Assembly: GCA_003561835.1 (NCBI GenBank)
Contig: PWVN01000046.1
Span: 1-10,499, forward strand
Length of the DNA stretch: 10,499 bases
Reading direction: 5' to 3'
Source of the DNA: Syntrophomonadaceae bacterium
GTDB taxonomy: Bacteria; Bacillota; Dethiobacteria; PWVN01
Shown here: piece by piece, positions 6,052 through 10,499 of the stretch
Numbering within the stretch: the stretch's first letter is position 1
Layout: each line of letters opens with the position of its first letter
Notes under the pieces: generated by a model
Database searches by the model: none
What the model saw: the letters and a program-made list of their open reading frames with translations, nothing else
Told to the model about the DNA's origin: nothing
Translations under genes and position numbers: made by a program

Positions 6052-6882
6052 TTATTCCCCTTCAACCAGTTCCCGGACGAAGGCGGGGAGGCAGAAGGCC
6101 CCCCGGCGAACTTCCCCGTTGTAATAACGCAGCCCGGGAGGGGGCTGGGTAACTCCCTCTTCCCGGGGGTCGTGGACCTTGCTGCCCAGGGTAAAGCTCC
6201 ACATACCGTGCTGGTAGGTGGGGATATGGGCCAGGTACAGGTGGGTTTGGGGGAAAAGTCCTTTGACCGCCTGCAGGACACCGCGAAGGAAAGGGCCGTG
6301 GATAAAGGGGGATTCCGTCTGAGCGGCAAAGATGCCGTCGGGCTTTAAGGCCCTGTGGACCAGGGCATAAAAATCAGGGGAGAAAAGCCCTTCGGCTGCA
6401 CCGATGGGATCCGGGGAATCCACAAAGATCACATCGAATTCTCCCCGGGTTTTCTTGAGGAATTCTTTTCCGTCACCGATAGTGATGTCCAGTTTGGGAT
6501 GGTCCAGGCCGCTGCTCAGTTCCGGCAGGAACCGGCGGGAGGCTTCGATGACCTGGGGGTCCAACTCCGCCAGCACCACCTTCTGCAGGGCCGGGTGCTT
6601 GAGAATTTCCCGGACGGAGCCGCCATCCCCACCGCCGATGACCAGAGCTTTTTGCGGGGATGGATGGGTGGTCATGGCCGGGTGCACCAGCATCTCGTGA
6701 TAGATGAATTCATCCTTTACCGTCGTCTGTACGATATCGTCCAAAACCAGGGTCCTGCCGAATTGATAGGTATCCAGCACCGCCAGGTCCTGGTAATCGG
6801 TACGGGTTTTGTAAAGGGTTTCTCTCACCTGATAGGTCAGGGCCAGGTGGGGGGTATGTTTTTCCGAAAACCAGAGGTCCAC
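6052..6882 (-). CDS. speE: Spermidine synthase SpeE (polyamine aminopropyltransferase)
   Basis: SpeE transfers the aminopropyl group from decarboxylated S-adenosylmethionine to putrescine, or a related amine, in the cytoplasm. The 276-aa product has the usual length. An N-terminal beta-domain (1-60, with YQDLAVLDTYQFGRTLVLD) precedes a Rossmann methyltransferase-like fold. Landmarks are YHEMLVHPAM (61-70), GGGDGG (83-88), the acidic AELDP (105-109), DGKEF (137-141), and the catalytic region D155-S-P-D158 followed by IGAAEGLF, where most relatives have GPA. The start is GTG at 6882 because AAGGAGG sits 7 nt upstream. No speA/speB/speD gene is adjacent. An extended -10 promoter lies at 6939-6947. 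No clear terminator follows, so some transcripts may run into the YedE operon. Confidence 0.95.
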   Translation of the reverse strand: MDLWFSEKHTPHLALTYQVRETLYKTRTDYQDLAVLDTYQFGRTLVLDDIVQTTVKDEFIYHEMLVHPAMTTHPSPQKALVIGGGDGGSVREILKHPALQKVVLAELDPQVIEASRRFLPELSSGLDHPKLDITIGDGKEFLKKTRGEFDVIFVDSPDPIGAAEGLFSPDFYALVHRALKPDGIFAAQTESPFIHGPFLRGVLQAVKGLFPQTHLYLAHIPTYQHGMWSFTLGSKVHDPREEGVTQPPPGLRYYNGEVRRGAFCLPAFVRELVEGE

Positions 6883-6938
6883 AGGGCATCCTCCTTCCAA
6901 TATGGCCTGAAGACAGGCACTTTGAAGTGTTGCTGCTT

Positions 6939-6947
6939 ATTATATCA
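6939..6947 (-). promoter_or_regulatory. Extended -10 promoter of speE
   Basis: On the minus strand TGATATAAT combines a TGn element with a perfect TATAAT (6939-6944). No good -35 hexamer is found at 16-18 bp, which is typical of extended -10 promoters. Transcription would start near 6932, about 50 nt before the GTG. It diverges from the rubrerythrin promoter. Confidence 0.5.
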
Positions 6948-7014
6948 AATAGAAGAGCGGAAAACCAGCAGCGGCAAGGGCTGGTTTGGAGTAAGTTTAG
7001 GAGAGTGGCAGAGG

Positions 7015-7043
7015 TTGACATTTTCTCCAGACTCCTTTATAGT
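7015..7043 (+). promoter_or_regulatory. Sigma-A promoter of rubrerythrin gene
   Basis: TTGACA (7015-7020) and TATAGT (7038-7043) have a 17-bp spacer, five of six matches in the -10 and a perfect -35. The predicted start is near 7050, leaving a leader of about 58 nt. No evident Fur/PerR-type dyad overlaps it. Confidence 0.85.
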
Positions 7044-7107
7044 AAATGAAGCATAAGCTAACTGTCCGAAATCGGGCAGGGATATCAAAAAAAATGAGGT
7101 GACCGGA

Positions 7108-7605
7108 ATGAAAACACAGGAGAACTTGATGGCAGCTTTCGCCGGGGAATCCCAGGCAAACCGCAAATACCTGGCCTTCTCCAAAAAGGCGGAGAAAGAA
7201 GGGTTGAAAAATGTCAGCCGCCTCTTTGCCGCCATTGCCGAGGCAGAAACCATTCACGCCCTGAAGCACCTGGAGGTGGCAGGGAAAGTCGGAAGCACCA
7301 GGGAGAATCTGGAGGCGGCCATCGAAGGGGAAACCCACGAATTTGAACATATGTATCCCGAATTCATCGAGACGGCCGCAAAGGAAAACCAAGTCAAAGC
7401 CCAAAAATCCTTCGAGTTCGCCAACGAGGCGGAGAAAGTCCACGGGGAAACCTTCAAAAGGCTGCTGGAACTGGTCAAGGCCGGTGAGGATGAAGAAGGC
7501 AAGGATGTCTTCCTATGCCCTGTGTGCGGCTGGGTCGGGCTGGACCCGGCGCCGGAGCGATGCCCCATCTGCAATACCAGCTCCAAGGTCTTCAAAAAGT
7601 ATTAA
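7108..7605 (+). CDS. rbr: Rubrerythrin
   Basis: A cytoplasmic non-haem di-iron peroxidase that reduces hydrogen peroxide in anaerobes, taking electrons through its rubredoxin domain. The 165-aa product has an N-terminal four-helix ferritin-like domain followed by a C-terminal rubredoxin-like iron site. Predicted di-iron ligands are E14, E47-x-x-H50, E75-x-x-E78 and E109-x-x-H112. The rubredoxin-like cysteines are C137-P-V-C140 and C152-P-I-C155. ATG at 7108 is preferred over an upstream GTG at 7099, because that GTG is part of the GAGGTGA ribosome site. It is a monocistronic unit with its own promoter and a strong terminator. It is somewhat shorter than the ~190-aa classical form but close to the compact forms common in clostridia and archaea. 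Confidence 0.96.
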   Translation: MKTQENLMAAFAGESQANRKYLAFSKKAEKEGLKNVSRLFAAIAEAETIHALKHLEVAGKVGSTRENLEAAIEGETHEFEHMYPEFIETAAKENQVKAQKSFEFANEAEKVHGETFKRLLELVKAGEDEEGKDVFLCPVCGWVGLDPAPERCPICNTSSKVFKKY

Positions 7606-7606
7606 G

Positions 7607-7651
7607 AAATAAAGCGGGGGGGGCATCCTTCCTTGCTCCCCCGCTTTATTT
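7607..7651. terminator. Perfect two-way terminator between convergent genes
   Basis: AAATAAAGCGGGGG (7607-7620) and its exact complement CCCCCGCTTTATTT (7638-7651) form a 14-bp stem with a 17-nt loop. G/C-rich at the tip and A/T-rich at the base, it gives a U-rich 3' side on both strands, so it can end both the rubrerythrin transcript and the convergent LPXTG-protein transcript. Confidence 0.92.
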
Positions 7652-7680
7652 AGGACCTGTAAAATCGCCTGCACGCCTTC

Positions 7681-8298
7681 CTAAAAACGTTTCTTGTGTA
7701 TGAGGAGGCCCAGCGCCATCATGCCCAGGCCGATTCCCAGCACAGGCAACCCGCCAGTCTCGGGCAGTTCCTCTTCCTCTTCCTCTTCCTCTTCATCGTC
7801 CTCGTCGTCACCGTTTTCATCGTCGCCATTCTCGTCATCGCCGTTCTCGTCATCGCCGTTTTCGTCCGTGCAGTGGCTGTTGCTGATGGTCAAGACGGTT
7901 TTCCCCTGGCCCTCGCCTTCATAGTTGAATTCCACAAAGGCGCTTACGACTTCGTTGTCACCGTGGGTCACATCGAAATGCCAGGCCCCCCGGCCCTGTG
8001 GATTGTGAGAATACCCCTCCGTTTCACTGGTCTCCCCGCTGCTGTAGGTGACCGTCAGGCGGGCTCCGGTGATCACCTGGTTCCCACCCGGGGTCAGGAT
8101 CCAGTGCCAGAATCCGGCAGCGCAATCCTCTCCCACATTGGCATGCTCACCGCCGTGGCCTTCCCAGTTCAGCTGTTCCTGGTAATCTCCCGCCAGAACC
8201 CATCCCGGCCAGCATACAGCCAAAAGAAACAGGCAGGTGATGACCGCATGCAGAGAAAGATTCCTCCTCCTAAAATTCCCCAAACCCTGAAAATCCAA
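7681..8298 (-). CDS. Small secreted LPXTG-anchored acidic surface protein
   Basis: Unknown function; the architecture is clear over 205 aa. A signal peptide (1-36) has an RRR n-region, a hydrophobic core (CLFLLAVCWPGWVLA) and likely cleavage after A36. The exported domain (37-143) is predicted beta-rich (FWHWILTPGG, ARLTVTY, WHFDVTHG, SAFVEFNY) and has just two cysteines, C59 and C143, near its ends, which could form a disulfide. Then come four ENGDD repeats (146-165), an Asp/Glu run (166-177), and a sorting signal: LPETG (178-182), a hydrophobic helix and terminal KKRF. The protein should be linked to peptidoglycan by a sortase. The start is uncertain: TTG at 8298 gives the full signal peptide but has only a weak GGGAG close upstream. 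No sortase gene is in the window. Confidence 0.85.
   Translation of the reverse strand: MDFQGLGNFRRRNLSLHAVITCLFLLAVCWPGWVLAGDYQEQLNWEGHGGEHANVGEDCAAGFWHWILTPGGNQVITGARLTVTYSSGETSETEGYSHNPQGRGAWHFDVTHGDNEVVSAFVEFNYEGEGQGKTVLTISNSHCTDENGDDENGDDENGDDENGDDEDDEEEEEEEEELPETGGLPVLGIGLGMMALGLLIHKKRF
7768..7863 (-). repeat. In-frame acidic repeat tract of the LPXTG protein
   Basis: Four 15-bp units encoding ENGDD (7804-7863) are followed by a GAA/GAG/GAT/GAC run encoding an Asp/Glu stretch (7768-7803). Units differ at third codon positions, so the repeat is not freshly duplicated. It likely forms an extended, negatively charged stalk between the exported domain and the wall anchor, possibly binding cations. 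Confidence 0.85.
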
Positions 8299-8308
8299 CT
8301 TCTCCCTA

Positions 8309-8344
8309 CCCCCTTAAACTTTGATGGAATAGTATATGAGGGGG
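8309..8344 (-). promoter_or_regulatory. Possible promoter region of the LPXTG gene with flanking dyad
   Basis: A TATACT hexamer (minus strand, 8331-8336) lies about 35 bp before the TTG start but has no convincing -35. It is enclosed by an inverted repeat, CCCCCT (8309-8314) and AGGGGG (8339-8344). The rest of the 207-bp spacer to the next gene (8299-8505) is A+T-richer than its surroundings, and I see no gene or clear plus-strand promoter in it. Confidence 0.25.
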
Positions 8345-8505
8345 CAACAGAAAATAATCCTGATTTCCACGACCAAAATTTTGAAATATTATGTTAAGTA
8401 TTGTCCTCGCTATCAGTACAGAAGAAAATAAATCATTCAAAGGCAGGGATATGGACTGCATCATCGAAAAAGTAATAGGTTTAGCTTAATAGGGGAGGGA
8501 TTGAA

Positions 8506-9678
8506 TTGGGTGTATTGCCTGATTACATTGGGACTGCCGCTTTGGGACTTAAACTGGGGGTGGTTTTCCCCGGTTGCGACCTGGCGGGTATGGTAACCCA
8601 GGCCCTGGAGAAATGCCGGGAGGACGGGCTTTTGCAGACAGGGGATGTGGCCTGCATCACGGAATCGGTGGTGGCCCGGGCCCAGGACAATTATGTAACC
8701 ACCGAGGGCGTGGCCTGCGAGGTGAGGAAGCTACTGGGAGTCGGGGAGGACGGCAGGGTCGGGGTGGTATTCCCCATCTTGAGCCGCAACCGCTTCGCCC
8801 TCATCCTCAAGGGAATTGCTGCTGCTGTCCCCAAAGGCGAAGTGGTGGTGCAGCTTTCCTTCCCCACCGACGAAGTGGGCAATGAGCTGCTGCCCCCGGA
8901 GACAATGGCTTCCCTGGGCTTTACCCCCGACAGTTTGATTGCGCGGGAAGAGCTTCCCCTTAAAGCATTCCTGCATCCCATCACCCGGGTGGACTACCTG
9001 CAGCTCTATCAGGATATCATAGAAGAAACGGGGGCCAGGGCCACCCTCTTCCTCTGCAACGACCCCCAAAAGATCGTCTCTTACAAGCCGGACGGCGTCA
9101 TCGCCGCGGATATCCACACCCGGAAGAAAACCCAAAAAGCCATACAGAAGCATTTCCCCGGCTGCATCACCCTGGAAGACCTCTGCAGCAGCGGGGAAAA
9201 GAGAAGCGAGTGGGGGCTTTTGGGGAGCAACATGTCCGCCGGGGGGCGTCTGAAACTGGCTCCCCGGGAGGCAAGCCAATTTGCCCTTTCCGTCAGGGAG
9301 CAGGTGAAGAAAAGAACGGGACGGGAGATTGAAGTCATCATTTACGGGGATGGCGCCTACAAGGATCCCACCACCGGGATCTATGAACTGGCGGACCCCA
9401 TGCCCGTCTTCGGCGCCACCCCCGGGGTCTGCGGCAGGTTCCGGGAAGGGGTCAAATACAAGTACATTGCCGACAGTGCCATCGCTGCCGGCAAGTGCCC
9501 GGCGGAGGTAGCCGGGATCATCGACGGTCTGAAGGGAAAAACCCTGTGCCAGGGGGGCTTGGATACGGAGGGCACCACGCCCAGAAAGATGGAGGACATC
9601 ATTGCCAGCCTTGCCGACTTGATCAGTGGTTCCGCAGACGCCGGAACTCCGGTGGTTTTGGTGAAAGGCTTTTTATAG
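8506..9678 (+). CDS. CofE-like protein (F420-0:gamma-glutamyl ligase family)
   Basis: The 390-aa protein belongs by appearance to the coenzyme F420-0:L-glutamate ligase family, whose characterised members add glutamates to F420-0 using GTP. Family-like stretches are GVVFPGCDLAGMV (about 18-30), LLQTGDVACITESVVARAQ (42-60), IYGDGAYKDP (about 283-292) and MPVFGATPGVCG. It is much longer than archaeal CofE (about 250 aa), as are many annotated Bacillota relatives. No other F420 synthesis gene is nearby, so the true substrate may be another acid or amine acceptor. The start is TTG at 8506, supported by GGGGAGGG 6 nt upstream; no ATG fits. An amidohydrolase gene follows 14 bp downstream, suggesting a shared pathway. 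Family is fairly sure, function open. Confidence 0.8.
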   Translation: MGVLPDYIGTAALGLKLGVVFPGCDLAGMVTQALEKCREDGLLQTGDVACITESVVARAQDNYVTTEGVACEVRKLLGVGEDGRVGVVFPILSRNRFALILKGIAAAVPKGEVVVQLSFPTDEVGNELLPPETMASLGFTPDSLIAREELPLKAFLHPITRVDYLQLYQDIIEETGARATLFLCNDPQKIVSYKPDGVIAADIHTRKKTQKAIQKHFPGCITLEDLCSSGEKRSEWGLLGSNMSAGGRLKLAPREASQFALSVREQVKKRTGREIEVIIYGDGAYKDPTTGIYELADPMPVFGATPGVCGRFREGVKYKYIADSAIAAGKCPAEVAGIIDGLKGKTLCQGGLDTEGTTPRKMEDIIASLADLISGSADAGTPVVLVKGFL

Positions 9679-9692
9679 GAAGGATTTGAGGG

Positions 9693-10499
9693 ATGCATAC
9701 AAGAAAGGAACCGGGTTCCCGGACAGTTGTCCCGGACCTTCTCTGGCTGGAGGGCCCCTGTGGCCCTGTGGCGGGGCAAAGGTTGGTAATTGAAAGAGGA
9801 AGCAATGCTGTCCTTGCCTGGGAAGGCCCTGCGAAATCATGTGAATCACCCCATCATATGCCGGGAGTAGTGCTGCCCGGCTTTGTGGATTGTCACGTGC
9901 ATTTAGGCCTGCAGGCCGGCGGGGAGGCCCGCAAAGTAAGATCCGCCCTGGATTCTCTGGAGCAAATGGGGTTAAAAGCGGTGCGGGATGCCGGGGACCG
10001 GAACGGCATCGCCCTGAGGGAGGCGGCTTACCTGGAAGAACCCCTGCCCCTTTTCCTGCCAGCCGGCAGGGCGCTTCGCCTTTCCGGAGACTACGGGGAT
10101 TTTCTGGGTCCGGCTGTCCGCAGCCTGGAGGAGGGGACGGCCCTTATCGACCAACTGGCCGATGCGGGGGCGAAAGCAATCAAGCTGATTCTCACAGGCT
10201 TGCTGGACTTCCACCGCGGGGGTAGGGTTTCCGGGCCCTATATGGATGCCGAAGGACTGCGGAAATGGACCCGGGCAGCCCACGCCCGGGGTTTGAAGGT
10301 CATGGCCCATGCCAATACGGATGGGGCGGTGCGGGAAGCGGTAGCCGGAGGTGTGGACAGCATTGAACACGGTTATTTTATGACGGAGGAAACCCTAAGG
10401 CTTTTGGCCGGCGAGGGAACTGCCTGGATCCCCACCCTGTCCCCCCTGTGGCACCTCACACAGCAGGAGACACACGGAAAAGTTCAAAAACACATAGAA
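9693..10499 (+). CDS. Amidohydrolase-superfamily enzyme, 3' end outside window
   Basis: An open frame from ATG 9693 (AAGGA about 8 nt upstream) runs to the right edge without a stop: 269 codons seen. It encodes a metal-dependent hydrolase of the amidohydrolase superfamily, related in layout to imidazolonepropionase-like and prolidase-like members. Seen ligands are H68-V-H70 in GFVDCHVHL, K164 in AIKLILTG (position of the carboxylated metal-bridging lysine in related enzymes), H206 in VMAHAN and H226 in SIEHG. The last metal ligand, an aspartate, would lie beyond the window. The N-terminal 60 residues form the usual small beta-domain. Substrate unknown; it is probably cotranslated with the CofE-like gene 14 bp upstream. 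Confidence 0.85.
   Translation, partial: MHTRKEPGSRTVVPDLLWLEGPCGPVAGQRLVIERGSNAVLAWEGPAKSCESPHHMPGVVLPGFVDCHVHLGLQAGGEARKVRSALDSLEQMGLKAVRDAGDRNGIALREAAYLEEPLPLFLPAGRALRLSGDYGDFLGPAVRSLEEGTALIDQLADAGAKAIKLILTGLLDFHRGGRVSGPYMDAEGLRKWTRAAHARGLKVMAHANTDGAVREAVAGGVDSIEHGYFMTEETLRLLAGEGTAWIPTLSPLWHLTQQETHGKVQKHIE

Noticed and set aside
6883..6900. TTG start at 6900 for speE
   Set aside because: The six extra codons are the ribosome-binding sequence (AAGGAGG) of the GTG start at 6882.
6355..7056. 233-codon plus-strand open frame opposite speE and its promoter region
   Set aside because: It overlaps motif-confirmed speE and the promoters of two genes and shows no recognisable domain.
7768..7863. 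CRISPR-like or mobile repeat
   Set aside because: The 15-bp periodicity is in frame, has no spacers and encodes ENGDD units of a protein stalk.
7696..8397. 233-codon plus-strand open frame opposite the LPXTG protein, with a hydrophobic low-complexity part
   Set aside because: Its Phe/Leu/Val run is the antisense reading of the acidic repeat tract; the minus-strand reading has a signal peptide and sorting signal.
8451..8489. 12-codon ORF ending 16 bp before the CofE-like gene, a possible leader peptide
   Set aside because: The AGGG is only 2-3 nt from its ATG, there is no run of regulatory codons, and no attenuator hairpin follows.

Overview
The window looks like a chromosomal stretch from an anaerobic, fairly G+C-rich, low-oxygen-adapted member of the Bacillota (clostridia-like). 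The evidence is strong AGGAGG-type ribosome sites, sigma-A promoters close to consensus, a T-box riboswitch, a CCA-encoding tRNA-Ser, a rubrerythrin, and an LPXTG sortase substrate. GTG and TTG starts are common. No mobile element, CRISPR array or phage gene is visible.

Left part (1-1975, all on the minus strand): a tRNA-Ser(CGA) with its own terminator, the tRNA-editing deaminase gene tadA, and proC. The tadA promoter overlaps the proC terminator. proC is preceded by a complete T-box leader with a perfect TTGACA-17-TATAAT promoter and a proposed proline specifier (CCC), so proline starvation should switch on proline synthesis.

Central part (2089-5998, minus strand): a compact five-gene run read in the order YeeE/YedE membrane protein, short TusA-type sulfur carrier, LysR regulator, DUF3343 protein, cysteine-desulfurase-like enzyme. 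Spacings are short and one overlap is 4 bp (ATGA). These families recur together in anaerobes in loci linked to selenium or sulfur trafficking. The plausible job is import of a sulfur or selenium compound, hand-over on carrier cysteines and mobilisation by the PLP enzyme, controlled by the embedded LysR. A TTCTATA sequence motif occurs three times near its promoter and first spacer. This is the best candidate for an incompletely described system in the window.

Right part: speE (spermidine synthase, minus strand) lies divergent from a rubrerythrin gene with its own consensus promoter. Rubrerythrin converges on a gene for a small secreted, highly acidic LPXTG-anchored protein, and a perfect 14-bp two-way terminator separates them. 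After a 207-bp A+T-richer spacer come two closely spaced plus-strand genes: a long CofE-like (F420-0:gamma-glutamyl ligase family) protein and a metal-dependent amidohydrolase that runs off the right edge. The substrate of this last pair is unknown.
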